DNA of 64,000 bases, taken from NCBI GenBank assembly GCA_045537905.1, contig JAZSQJ010000015.1, forward strand, positions 1-64,000, in the 5' to 3' direction. Position 1 is the stretch's first letter. The number at the start of each line of letters is the position of its first letter. The notes beneath the pieces are model-generated. The model was not told the origin of the DNA. It searched no databases and saw nothing but the letters and a program-made list of their open reading frames with translations. The DNA is from SIG636 sp045537905. GTDB lineage: Bacteria > Bacillota > Clostridia > Oscillospirales > CAG-382. The translations under genes and the position numbers were made by a program. This document shows, one piece after another, positions 1-7,891 of the stretch.

Positions 1-45
1 TACTACTTTAATTACATAAAACCCTTGCGCAAATTAAAAAGAAAA

Positions 46-96
46 CCGCCTGTTCAATTCAGACTTGAACAGACGGCTTAAAAATATTATTTTTTG
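46..96 (+). terminator. Intrinsic terminator at window edge
   Basis: A 12-bp imperfect stem (46-57 with 65-76) is followed by an A/T run ending in six T. It probably ends a plus-strand gene lying left of the window. No coding sequence is visible in 1-233. Confidence 0.6.
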
Positions 97-125
97 TGTC
101 TACTAACTATTGACTAGTTCATGCC

Positions 126-199
126 TTCCCTGAATTTTCTACTTTAGAATGAGTATATTTTATTCTTTTTCGTGCTCTGTGCCTTTGTCAGCGGTCTGA
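126..199 (+). repeat. Truncated copy of the ~222-bp terminator-associated repeat
   Basis: This stretch matches, nearly base for base, the right third of the full repeats at 50496-50717 and 63046-63269 (the latter inverted). The left two thirds are missing: the match starts in the central hairpin. The right end, ending CAGCGGTCTGA, abuts a terminator stem-loop (199-220), as in the full copies. It is non-coding. Confidence 0.85.
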
Positions 200-226
200 G
201 GCATCCCATCGGGGTGCCTTTTTTAC
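199..226 (+). terminator. Terminator abutting repeat copy A
   Basis: GGCATCCC/GGGTGCC stem with an ATCG loop followed by six T on the plus strand. It directly joins the right end of the truncated repeat. The T-tract orientation means it serves plus-strand transcripts from left of the window; on the minus strand it could also weakly stop the acyl-CoA synthetase message. Confidence 0.7.
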
Positions 227-233
227 ATATAAA

Positions 234-1937
234 TCAATTTCCTTGTTTTAAGTTTTCTTCCTTTTCGAGCACCGTATACGCAATCTTGCCCACGCCTGTT
301 TTCGGTAGCTCGCTACGGAATTCAATATCATAGGGCAGGGCGTATCTTGCAATATGCTTCCTGCAATGCTCCATCAATTCAGCCTTAAGGCTGTCGTCTG
401 CAACAACCCCTACCTTGGGTACGACAAAGGCCTTAACCTTCTGCATTTTGTAGGGGTCCTTAACGCCGATAACACAGCACATCTGCACAGCCCGGTGGGC
501 GTCAATAACGTTTTCAAGCTGGCTGGGGTATATGTTATAGCCGCTGCTTATTATCATCCTTTTAATGCGTTGACGGAAGTATATAAAGCCATCCTCGTCC
601 ATTAAGCCTAAATCCCCTGTGTGAAGCCAGACCTTGCCGTCACCGTGGGTACGAAGTGCGGCGGCGTTTTCTTCCTCGTGGCCTATATATCCCAGCATCA
701 CGGAAGGCCCTCTTAGGCAAATCTCGCCCTCTGTGCCGTAGGGTAATTCCTCCGTAGTACCAACGGCACATATCTTGTAATAGGTGTCGGGATAGGGCAG
801 ACCGATGCTACCCTCACGCTCGGTATGTAAGGGGGTAAGACAGCTGGCGGTAACGCATTCCGTAGTGCCGTAGCCTTCCCTTATTTTAACGTCCGCACCG
901 TGCTCAGCCAAAAAGCGGTCCATCTTCTTTTTAAGCTCTACAGACAGGCTGTCTCCGCCGGAGAACACACCCATAAGACAGTCCAGCTTCACCCCTTTAA
1001 GGCTCTCAAGCCTAGTGATAGCCTCAAACAGGGTAGGCACCCCTGCAATATAGTTTGGTCTGTTCTTTTTAATAAGCTCTGCATATTCCTTGGGGTTAAA
1101 CTTGGGTACCAAAACCGACGTACCCCCTGCCACCATCATAGTATGCACGCATACCCCCAGACCAAAGCCATGGAACATAGGCATAGCCGCCAGCATAACC
1201 TTGCCGCGGATAGGTTTGCCGCACATAGCGGCGGTTTGCAATGCAAGGGCGTTAAGGTTAAGGTTGGATAGCTTTATGGCTTTGGTAACCCCTGTCGTAC
1301 CGCCCGAAAACAGTATAACCGCCACGTCCTCAGCTGCAACTCTTTCCTTTCTATCTGTGGTAACGGCGTTACCTTTATTAATAAACTCTTTCCATGCGGT
1401 GGCAAAACCGGGTATACGCTTGCTATACCTTCTGCCCTTGGTCATACGGAAAAGCCCTGCCTTAACAAAGCCCAGCCCGTCAGCGGCAGAGGTAACGATA
1501 AGCTTCAGACCGGGTATGTCTGCTTTAACGGAATTAAACTTATCAGCAAACTGGTCAAGGGCAACGGCAAATCCACAGCTTGCTTCACGGAGCATAGCGC
1601 TTATCTCCGACTCTGCAGACAGTGGGTGCAGCATACAGGCTACCGCTCCAAGGCTGTTTATGGCGTAAAGGCAAAACACAGTCTGGGGCAGGTTGGGTAA
1701 GCACACCGCAACCCTGTCGCCCTTTTTAACGCCTGCGGCAGTAAAGGCCGCCGCCACTCTGTCTATCCCGCGGGCAAGCTGCTTGTAGTCAAAGCTTCTG
1801 CCCATAAAGGACAAAGCGGTGCTGTCAGGTAACTCTCCTGCCGCTTTAGCCACCAGCTCGTACATAGAGCAATCGGGATATTCCAAATTAAATGGCACGT
1901 CTCCATAATTTTTTAACCACACGGCACCCTTTTCCAT
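234..1937 (-). CDS. Acyl-CoA synthetase (AMP-dependent, ANL superfamily)
   Basis: 567 aa. It activates a carboxylic acid, probably a fatty acid, to acyl-AMP and then acyl-CoA in the cytoplasm. Visible ANL motifs are the Gly/Thr-rich phosphate loop (FSGGTTGVTK), the A5 motif GYGTTE, the hinge region HTGDLG..DEDGFIYFRQR with GYNIYPSQLE, and the C-terminal catalytic Lys in PKTGVGKIAY. The ATG at 1937 is chosen because a consensus promoter (1970-1998) sits directly upstream and GGAGGG lies 4-5 nt before it. A TTG at 1979 also has an AAGGAG, but that lies inside the promoter. It is transcribed alone, divergently from the membrane protein at 2075. Substrate chain length is not readable from sequence. 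It is one of three ANL enzymes in this window. Confidence 0.9.
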   Translation of the reverse strand: MEKGAVWLKNYGDVPFNLEYPDCSMYELVAKAAGELPDSTALSFMGRSFDYKQLARGIDRVAAAFTAAGVKKGDRVAVCLPNLPQTVFCLYAINSLGAVACMLHPLSAESEISAMLREASCGFAVALDQFADKFNSVKADIPGLKLIVTSAADGLGFVKAGLFRMTKGRRYSKRIPGFATAWKEFINKGNAVTTDRKERVAAEDVAVILFSGGTTGVTKAIKLSNLNLNALALQTAAMCGKPIRGKVMLAAMPMFHGFGLGVCVHTMMVAGGTSVLVPKFNPKEYAELIKKNRPNYIAGVPTLFEAITRLESLKGVKLDCLMGVFSGGDSLSVELKKKMDRFLAEHGADVKIREGYGTTECVTASCLTPLHTEREGSIGLPYPDTYYKICAVGTTEELPYGTEGEICLRGPSVMLGYIGHEEENAAALRTHGDGKVWLHTGDLGLMDEDGFIYFRQRIKRMIISSGYNIYPSQLENVIDAHRAVQMCCVIGVKDPYKMQKVKAFVVPKVGVVADDSLKAELMEHCRKHIARYALPYDIEFRSELPKTGVGKIAYTVLEKEENLKQGN

Positions 1938-1969
1938 TCCGCCCTCCAAGTGTGTAATCTGCTTCGTAT

Positions 1970-1998
1970 ATAATAGCAAATTTTTGTCTCCTTGTCAA
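1970..1998 (-). promoter_or_regulatory. Sigma-A promoter of acyl-CoA synthetase gene
   Basis: Minus strand TTGACA (1993-1998), 17-bp spacer, TATTAT (1970-1975). It decides the downstream start codon: a TTG at 1979 would precede the transcription start. Confidence 0.8.
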
Positions 1999-2013
1999 CT
2001 TAATAGCTAAGTC

Positions 2014-2043
2014 TTTACAAACTGTAAAGCAATATGTTATAAT
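2014..2043 (+). promoter_or_regulatory. Sigma-A promoter of membrane protein gene
   Basis: TTTACA (2014-2019), 18-bp spacer, TATAAT (2038-2043), back to back with the divergent promoter at 1970-1998. Confidence 0.7.
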
Positions 2044-2074
2044 GATAATAACGATATATCAAGGAGGTGCATCC

Positions 2075-3208
2075 GTGCTTTATCTGTATTCCGTTTTGCA
2101 TACCTTAGTTCCTGCCCTTATACTGTGTGTCTCCCTTTACCTTTCGGTAGGTATGGGTGCTACGGACTTTTTCAATTCGGCAAGCGTAGCTTTTGCCGCT
2201 TCCTTTGACGCATTTCTTGGTATGTTTATGTTCTACGTGGTTTTCCATAACAATAACCATAGCAAACGCAGCCTCTATCTGGGTAAGGGCGATCAGAATA
2301 CGTCCCTTTTCCATTGGTTAAAAAAGGTACTTACGTCGGCGGACTTCTGGCTATGCTCTCTCCTGCTGGTGGTGCCTGTATCTCTTATAGGCAGGGTACA
2401 AACAGCTTTGAGTATGCCCTTTTATACCATCGTTGCTATAATGTTACCCATACTTATATTGTGCGAGACCCTGCAATGCCGTCGTTGGGCGGAGGATTAT
2501 GCCGCTTATATGGAGCTGCACGTCAACGACAGTACAGAGGAGTATCTGAGCAGAAGGAAGCCAAGCATACGAAAAAAGCTGCTTAATATGGTGCTTTGCC
2601 TGTTGGCATACGGCTTCGTAGGCTTTTTGCCCTATATATCCGTTGCCGTGTTGGTGCCTATCCTTGGCGTTTTTGCCAGCGAGATATACAGCGCTTTAAT
2701 TTATATCCCTCTTATAATTCTTGCTATATGGCTACTTCGTGCCTACGGCACCCTGCGTAAACGCCGTAAAGCTATTAAAGAGCTAAAGGAGCTGTGTACC
2801 TACAACGGCTATAGCTTAAAGGACAATACCCGATTTTATAAAGGCTTGTTTTATTCTACGGCAGAGGGAGACGTTGTAATAGAAAAAGGCGAAAAAAGGT
2901 ATATAATAAGCTTTATCCCCGTGCCCTACAGATTTAGTAAGCTGGTGTTTTACGTAGCAAACAGCTATGGCTTCCGTCCCCGTATCCTTGGTATGAACGT
3001 AAATATGCCCGTCCACAAAATCGGCTTCGGCAAGGAGGAGGGTGAGAGCTTTCTGGTACTGAGCAAGGCGGCGGCAAACGCAAAGCTTTGGACCGGTAAA
3101 GGCTTTTCCGTAATAGACAATGGGGAAGTGCTTTACGGAGCAAAGGTCTATTCCGCCACTGCCTTTATTGCCTATTTCGACAGGCGGCTAAGAAAAGATA
3201 ATCCCTAA
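2075..3208 (+). CDS. Polytopic membrane protein of unknown function
   Basis: 377 aa from the GTG at 2075, preceded by AAGGAGGTG at a 5-nt spacing; an upstream in-frame ATG (2042) overlaps the -10 element and is rejected. About six hydrophobic segments fall in the first ~240 residues (for example the stretches around LVPALILCVSLYL, FLGMFMFYVVF, LLLVVPVSLIG and LIYIPLIILAIWLL). A hydrophilic, probably cytoplasmic C-terminal domain of ~140 residues follows. No family motif was recognised. It is monocistronic by context, with its own promoter and a ~230-bp gap downstream. Confidence 0.75.
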   Translation: MLYLYSVLHTLVPALILCVSLYLSVGMGATDFFNSASVAFAASFDAFLGMFMFYVVFHNNNHSKRSLYLGKGDQNTSLFHWLKKVLTSADFWLCSLLLVVPVSLIGRVQTALSMPFYTIVAIMLPILILCETLQCRRWAEDYAAYMELHVNDSTEEYLSRRKPSIRKKLLNMVLCLLAYGFVGFLPYISVAVLVPILGVFASEIYSALIYIPLIILAIWLLRAYGTLRKRRKAIKELKELCTYNGYSLKDNTRFYKGLFYSTAEGDVVIEKGEKRYIISFIPVPYRFSKLVFYVANSYGFRPRILGMNVNMPVHKIGFGKEEGESFLVLSKAAANAKLWTGKGFSVIDNGEVLYGAKVYSATAFIAYFDRRLRKDNP

Positions 3209-3287
3209 GCAAACCGCAAAAACGCACCTTGGTAAAAATGCACAAAATCACCCCTTTAATTTTTACAAAGCATTATAAAATTACCAC

Positions 3288-3316
3288 TTGTCAAAAAAGA
3301 CATAAAAATGTATAAT
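3288..3316 (+). promoter_or_regulatory. Promoter and leader of aminotransferase gene
   Basis: TTGTCA (3288-3293), 17-bp spacer, TATAAT (3311-3316). The implied leader to the ATG at 3440 is ~115 nt and contains a possible long-range pairing CCGTATTT (3334-3341) with AAATACGG (3409-3416), just before a T-rich stretch. The region 3209-3287 holds nothing else recognisable. Confidence 0.65.
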
Positions 3317-3439
3317 TATATGTATATTTATATCCGTATTTGTGGAAAATTGGCTTTTTATGTTGGGCTTTGGTCTATGCCGTATACAAACGGTGTGGAA
3401 TATTATGTAAATACGGTATTTTATTAAGGGGCGTTAATT

Positions 3440-4681
3440 ATGAACGAATATAACAAGCTATTAAAGGAATACGAGGAGTATAAGGCGCTGGGTCTTAAGC
3501 TGGATATGACCAGGGGTAAGCCCTCGGCTGAACAGCTTGATATAATGGAGGAGCTTCTTTCTACCTTGAATAACAGCGCAGACTGCATTTTTGAGGGTAC
3601 GGATTGCCGTAATTACGGCATTGTGGACGGTATTCCTGCGGCAAAACGCCTGTTTGCCGATATCCTTGGCACTACTCCCGAAAAGGTTATCGTTGGCGGT
3701 AACTCCAGCCTTAACCTTATGTTCGATGCCGTTGCCCGTGCTATGCTTCGCGGAGTTATGGATGGGGAAAAGCCTTGGTGTAGCTATGACGAGATAAGCT
3801 TCCTTTGTCCTGTTCCCGGCTATGACAGGCATTTTGCTATCTGCAATTACTTCGGTATAAATATGATAAACGTTCCTCTTACTGCAGAGGGGCCCGATAT
3901 GGATATGGTAGAGGCGCTTGTATCCGAGGATGAGACTATAAAGGGTATGTGGTGCGTGCCCAAGTACGCTAATCCTACGGGCATAACCTACTCGGCAGAA
4001 ACGGTACGCCGTATGGCTTCTCTTTGTCCTAAGGCAAAGGACTTCCGTGTGTTCTGGGACAACGCCTATGTCGTTCACGATTTGAGCGACGATTGTGACA
4101 GCCTGCCCGATATCCTTTCCATAGCGGCAGAGTACGGCAACGAGGATATGTTCTATGAGTTTACGTCTACCTCCAAGATAAGCTTCCCCGGCGCAGGTCT
4201 TGCGGCAATAGCTTCCGGTGAGGCTAATATCAAGCGTATCGCTAAGGAGATGTCCTATCAGACCATCGGTCACGATAAGCTAAACCAGCTCCGTCACGTA
4301 AAGCTGTTCCCTGATAAGGCAGCGGTTATGGAGCATATGAAGAAGCACGCAGCCCTTATCAAGCCTAAGTTTGATGCAGTGCTGGATGCCTTTGCAGCGG
4401 AAGGTATTGACAAGCTGGCAGGCGTAAGCTATACCAGACCCAAGGGCGGTTATTTTATAAGCCTTGATTTGCCCAACGGCTGTGCAAAGCGTCTTGTTCA
4501 GCTTGCGGCAGAGGCAGGACTTGCCCTTACAGCGGCAGGTGCAACTTTCCCCTACGGTAAGGACGTCAAGGACAGCAACCTCCGAATAGCGCCCACCTTC
4601 CCCAGTCTTGAGAATATCCAAAAAGCGGCAAAGCTTCTTTGCTGTTGTATTAAATTAGTTGTAGCAGAACATAGCCTGTAA
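3440..4681 (+). CDS. Aspartate aminotransferase, subgroup Ic (AspT-like)
   Basis: 413 aa, a PLP-dependent enzyme predicted to interconvert aspartate/2-oxoglutarate and oxaloacetate/glutamate. It follows the corynebacterial-type aspartate aminotransferase closely: LKLDMTRGKPS near the N-terminus, RNYG..DGIP, CPVPGYDRHF, the NPTG substrate/PLP loop, WDNAYVVH with the pyridine-binding Asp, the Schiff-base Lys in FTSTSKISFPGAG, and a C-terminal GGYFISLD..LRIAP region. Full length for the family. AAGGGG precedes the ATG. It stands alone with its own promoter and terminator. Exact amino-donor specificity is inferred from family resemblance. Confidence 0.9.
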   Translation: MNEYNKLLKEYEEYKALGLKLDMTRGKPSAEQLDIMEELLSTLNNSADCIFEGTDCRNYGIVDGIPAAKRLFADILGTTPEKVIVGGNSSLNLMFDAVARAMLRGVMDGEKPWCSYDEISFLCPVPGYDRHFAICNYFGINMINVPLTAEGPDMDMVEALVSEDETIKGMWCVPKYANPTGITYSAETVRRMASLCPKAKDFRVFWDNAYVVHDLSDDCDSLPDILSIAAEYGNEDMFYEFTSTSKISFPGAGLAAIASGEANIKRIAKEMSYQTIGHDKLNQLRHVKLFPDKAAVMEHMKKHAALIKPKFDAVLDAFAAEGIDKLAGVSYTRPKGGYFISLDLPNGCAKRLVQLAAEAGLALTAAGATFPYGKDVKDSNLRIAPTFPSLENIQKAAKLLCCCIKLVVAEHSL

Positions 4682-4737
4682 TAAAAACGGAGCTATCTCA
4701 TTAGTATAAAGACTTAATTATCAAACGCAAAACAACA

Positions 4738-4784
4738 TACACCCCCGAGTAGACCTTGGATTTCTATTCGGGGGTGTATTTCTG
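4738..4784 (+). terminator. Terminator of aminotransferase gene
   Basis: Stem TACACCCCCGA (4738-4748) pairs with its complement ending at 4778, followed by TTTCT. Confidence 0.7.
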
Positions 4785-4799
4785 AGAAAAATGCTTTTG

Positions 4800-4899
4800 G
4801 TGAAGTTTTCGCAGGGGCGAAAGTGAAGTTGTTATCATAAATAACAGTGAAGTTTGGTCTTACAGACCAAGTGAACTTCACTTGCCCTTTAGGGCAAAC
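4800..4899. repeat. Array of GTGAAGTT units separated by mini-hairpins
   Basis: The 8-mer GTGAAGTT occurs at 4800, 4823 and 4847, with a near copy GTGAACTT at 4871. The 15-16 bp between units are different small hairpins: TTCGC/GCGAA, GTTAT/ATAAC, TGGTCT/AGACCA, then a GCCCT/AGGGC hairpin. The last unit is itself palindromic (AAGTGAA/TTCACTT). It lies between two convergent terminators, so it is probably outside transcripts or at transcript ends. It is not a CRISPR array: units are too short and the spacers are palindromes. Confidence 0.8.
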
Positions 4900-4901
4900 T
4901 T

Positions 4902-4944
4902 AGTAGGGGTTGTCTCAAATGAAAATTTGAGACAACCCCGTTTT
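4902..4944 (-). terminator. Terminator of cyclophilin gene
   Basis: GGGGTTGTCTCAAAT stem with its complement, loop GAAA, just after the minus-strand stop codon. Confidence 0.75.
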
Positions 4945-4945
4945 A

Positions 4946-5440
4946 TTAATCCTTAATAACCGTTACCTTTTCAATAACGGGCTGTTCTTCAAACAAAACG
5001 GTGCCGTTATTGTCTATGGGGCGAACCATCTTCGCAATGGCGTCCACAACGTCAATGCCGTCGGTAACAACGCCAAAGGCGGCGTACTGACCGTCGAGGA
5101 AGGTAGCGTCCTCGTGTACTATAAAGAACTGGCTGGAAGCGCTGTTAGGGTCAGACGCCCTTGCCATAGAGATTACACCACGCTTGTGGGAGATAGTGTT
5201 CTTAAAGCCGTTAGCGGCAAACTCGCCCCTGATATTGTTCATACTGCCGCCCATACCGTTATGCTCAGGGTCACCGCCCTGTATCATAAAGCCTCTTATA
5301 ATACGGTGGAAGGTAAGCCCGTCATAAAAGCCCATCTCTGCCAGCTTTACGAAATTAGCCACGGTAATAGGGGCGTCGACAGGGTTAAGGGCAAGGGTAA
5401 TAGTACCAAAATCTCTTATCTCCATTTTTACAGTAAACAT
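4946..5440 (-). CDS. Peptidyl-prolyl cis-trans isomerase, cyclophilin type
   Basis: 164 aa cytoplasmic cyclophilin that speeds proline isomerisation during protein folding. The family core is plain: VANFVKLAEMGFYDG, the catalytic-Arg motif FHRIIRGFMIQGGDP, the SMAR...SASSQFFI segment and LDGQYAAFGVV. No signal peptide in the chosen form. The start at 5440 has GGAGG 7 nt upstream; a 30-residue upstream extension would run through the promoter and is rejected. It has its own promoter immediately behind the terminator of the preceding gene, so it is a separate unit. Confidence 0.93.
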   Translation of the reverse strand: MFTVKMEIRDFGTITLALNPVDAPITVANFVKLAEMGFYDGLTFHRIIRGFMIQGGDPEHNGMGGSMNNIRGEFAANGFKNTISHKRGVISMARASDPNSASSQFFIVHEDATFLDGQYAAFGVVTDGIDVVDAIAKMVRPIDNNGTVLFEEQPVIEKVTVIKD

Positions 5441-5473
5441 ATTAAAACCTCCGTAAATTAATATTTTCAAGCT

Positions 5474-5502
5474 ATTATATATCAAAACGCCAAATAAAGC
5501 AA
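5474..5502 (-). promoter_or_regulatory. Promoter of cyclophilin gene
   Basis: Minus strand TTGCTT (5497-5502), 17 bp, TATAAT (5474-5479). Confidence 0.7.
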
Positions 5503-5504
5503 GA

Positions 5505-5540
5505 TAAAAATAAACATCCGCCACAGCCAACGGATGCTTA
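5505..5540 (-). terminator. Terminator of second acyl-CoA synthetase gene
   Basis: Minus strand AAGCATCCG / CGGATGTTT stem with a ~10-nt loop, then TTTTT. It separates this gene from the cyclophilin promoter by only a few bases. Confidence 0.7.
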
Positions 5541-5549
5541 TTTTTTGTC

Positions 5550-7223
5550 TTACTGCTTTTTAATATCGTTTCTCTTTATCTTTTTGGAGGAGGTCTTAGG
5601 GAACTCCTCGTCACGGATAACAACCTTGTGTATGTGCTTGTAGGAGGGAAGCCCCTTAAGCATGGCCTGTATATCAGCCTTAAATATTTCTTCATAGCTT
5701 CTGCCGTCCTTGGGCATAAGCTCCTTATCAAGATAACCCTCAGCACAAAGGTCAACCTCGGCGCCTTTTTCGTCCTTAACGGAGTAAACAACCGCATCCT
5801 TAACGTAGGGAATGGAGTAGATGTAGTTTTCTATCTCCTCGGGGTAAATGTTCTTACCGTTGTCAAGTATGATAAGATTCTTTTTTCTGCCGGTAATATA
5901 AAGACTGCCATCGGTGTAGTGACCAAGGTCACCGGTGTGGAACCAACCGTCAACAAGAACCTCGGCGGTCTGTTCGGGGTCTTTGTAGTAGCCCATCATA
6001 ACCACGTCGCCCTTAACGCAAATTTCACCGTTGCTGTTTTCGTCCTTGTTGTCTATCTCAATCTCAAGGCAGGGAAGTACAACGCCTACAGAGTCAAAAT
6101 TGTTGTTATGGCACTGGTTTACGGAAACAAGAGGAGAACACTCTGTAATGCCGTAGCCGATCTCAAGGTCTATACCGATGCTGGTAAAGAACGCGCCAAC
6201 CTCGGCTCTTACAGGCGCGCCGCCGCAAACAAGCTGACGAAGCTCACCGCCAAAGTTGTCTATAATCTGCTTGAAGAACTTACGGCGAAAGTCTATGCCT
6301 ATCTTTTTCAAGCCGTTGCTAAGCTTTATCATCTTTCTTACAAGACCAGCCTTGCCCTTTTCCTCAAGAGCCGCCCAGACACGCTTATAAAACAGCTCTG
6401 CAAAAGCGGGTACGATAAACATATACTCAGGCTTATAAAGCTGGATATTGGCAAGCACTGCACGCAAGGACTCGTTAATACAAATACAGTTGTGCTTGTG
6501 TATGCTTACAAGCACACCGATAACAGCCTCGTAGGTGTGGTGGTAGGGAAGCACGGAAAGGCATCTGCCGCTTACGTCCTCGACCATAAGACCGTAGTTC
6601 AAGGCAGAACGCAGGTTGTGCTGTGAAAGCATAACGCCCTTAGCGTTGCCCGTTGTACCGGAGGTGTAAACCAGCATCTTAAGCTCCATATCAGGGCTTG
6701 TTTTTTCCGTATAAAGGCTGTAGCCCTCAGCCATAAGCTGACGGCCTTCGTCGATAAGGGAATCAATAGAGATGGGTTCATCACCGTCAAGGCAAACTAC
6801 AAGCTTAACATTTTCAAGCTCCTTGGCGCCGGAGGTAAACAGGGGAACAAAGGCCTTATCACAAAAGATAACAACGCTCTCGCTATGCTCAATAACGTGA
6901 AGCTTATCCTTCTCGGGCAAGTCCTTATCAACGGGAACGATTATATTAGAGCCGCAAAGGGTACTTACGTAGGTAACAATCCAGTTATAGCTGTTTGCGC
7001 CGACGCAAGCTATATGACAGCCCTTGTCAAAGCCTCTGTTTGAAAGAGCGTTACCAAGACATATAGTCTGCTCATAAAACTCCTTACAGCCAACCTCTAC
7101 AGGCTTTCCTGCCTTTTTATGTATAAACAAGGTCTTGTCACCCATAGCGGCAACAGCCTTTTCCATCATATCACGGATTGAGTCTATCGTAACGACTTCG
7201 TTATACTTAATCTTTTTTGCCAT
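5550..7223 (-). CDS. Long-chain acyl-CoA synthetase (AMP-binding)
   Basis: 557 aa ANL-superfamily enzyme, cytoplasmic, predicted to form acyl-CoA from fatty acid, ATP and CoA. Motifs: phosphate loop YTSGTTGNAKGVMLS, YHHTYE in the middle domain, A5 motif GYGITECSP, WFHTGDLGHYTDGSLYITGRKKN, the NIYPEEIE linker, and the C-terminal catalytic Lys region FPKTSSKKIKR. Start ATG 7223 has GGAGGG at good spacing; the ATG 12 nt upstream overlaps that ribosome site. The Lys/Arg-rich SSKKIKR end and insertion pattern resemble bacterial long-chain (FadD15-like) enzymes more than the one at 234-1937. Monocistronic, with a consensus promoter and terminator. Confidence 0.92.
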   Translation of the reverse strand: MAKKIKYNEVVTIDSIRDMMEKAVAAMGDKTLFIHKKAGKPVEVGCKEFYEQTICLGNALSNRGFDKGCHIACVGANSYNWIVTYVSTLCGSNIIVPVDKDLPEKDKLHVIEHSESVVIFCDKAFVPLFTSGAKELENVKLVVCLDGDEPISIDSLIDEGRQLMAEGYSLYTEKTSPDMELKMLVYTSGTTGNAKGVMLSQHNLRSALNYGLMVEDVSGRCLSVLPYHHTYEAVIGVLVSIHKHNCICINESLRAVLANIQLYKPEYMFIVPAFAELFYKRVWAALEEKGKAGLVRKMIKLSNGLKKIGIDFRRKFFKQIIDNFGGELRQLVCGGAPVRAEVGAFFTSIGIDLEIGYGITECSPLVSVNQCHNNNFDSVGVVLPCLEIEIDNKDENSNGEICVKGDVVMMGYYKDPEQTAEVLVDGWFHTGDLGHYTDGSLYITGRKKNLIILDNGKNIYPEEIENYIYSIPYVKDAVVYSVKDEKGAEVDLCAEGYLDKELMPKDGRSYEEIFKADIQAMLKGLPSYKHIHKVVIRDEEFPKTSSKKIKRNDIKKQ

Positions 7224-7267
7224 AAAACCCTCCATAAAAAATAAAAACCGATGTAATTGTTAACACT

Positions 7268-7296
7268 ATTATACATAGTTTTCATTACTATGTCAA
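7268..7296 (-). promoter_or_regulatory. Consensus promoter of second acyl-CoA synthetase gene
   Basis: Minus strand TTGACA (7291-7296), 17 bp, TATAAT (7268-7273): a perfect sigma-A match. Confidence 0.85.
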
Positions 7297-7325
7297 TAGG
7301 CGGGCAATAAGTTTTTTTATTTTTC

Positions 7326-7354
7326 TTGACTAAATGACGTGCTTGTGTTACAAT
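7326..7354 (+). promoter_or_regulatory. Promoter of DUF1836-ybaK pair
   Basis: TTGACT (7326-7331), 17 bp, TACAAT (7349-7354), divergent from the promoter at 7268-7296. Confidence 0.7.
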
Positions 7355-7378
7355 GCTTTAAGAAATGGAGGAATTAAA

Positions 7379-7891
7379 ATGCTTAGTCTGGACGAGATAA
7401 AGGCGTATCGCAGTCCCCGTTGGGACAAGCTGCCTGATATAGATTTGTATATGGATCAGGTGCTGGTGGTGCTTGACAAGTATCTTTGTATATTCAAAAA
7501 CAGTGAGGATGAGAAGATAATCACCTCTGCAATGATAAACAACTACGTAAAGCAGAAGATTACCAAGCCCCCTGTAAACAAAAAGTACACCCGCTATCAC
7601 GTGGCGTTTTTGTACGTGGTGTGCGTGCTTAAAAACTTTGTAAGCCTGTCGGATATCTGCATAGGCGTAGGCTCTCTGTTAAGCGGCAGACACTCTGCCG
7701 AGGCGTTTGATATGTTTTGTGAGGAGCTGGACGCCGCCCTTGCCGTTACCTTTGGCGATGGGGAGGATAGCAGGAAAAAGCCTGTTACCGACGAGGAGAA
7801 GATACTTCGTGCCGTAACCACAGCCAGTGCAAATATGCTTTATGCAAAGTACTTTATATCCGCAAAGCAAGGGGAGCCTAAGGATGAATAA
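7379..7891 (+). CDS. DUF1836 family protein
   Basis: 170 aa. It has the layout of DUF1836: PDIDLYMDQVLVVLDKYL, an ITSAMINNYVKQK segment reminiscent of a MerR-type helix-turn-helix, then KKYTRYHVAFLYVVCVLK. The family is widespread in Firmicutes and is suspected to bind DNA, but its role is unknown. ATG 7379 has GGAGG 7 nt upstream. Its stop overlaps the next start by 8 nt, so the two genes are translationally coupled. Confidence 0.8.
   Translation: MLSLDEIKAYRSPRWDKLPDIDLYMDQVLVVLDKYLCIFKNSEDEKIITSAMINNYVKQKITKPPVNKKYTRYHVAFLYVVCVLKNFVSLSDICIGVGSLLSGRHSAEAFDMFCEELDAALAVTFGDGEDSRKKPVTDEEKILRAVTTASANMLYAKYFISAKQGEPKDE

Noticed and set aside
3317..3439. Riboswitch in the aminotransferase leader
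   Set aside because: Only one 8-bp long-range pairing could be found and no known aptamer core was recognised; insufficient for a call.
4800..4899. CRISPR array
   Set aside because: Repeat units are only 8 bp and the intervening segments are palindromes of 15-16 bp; no cas genes.
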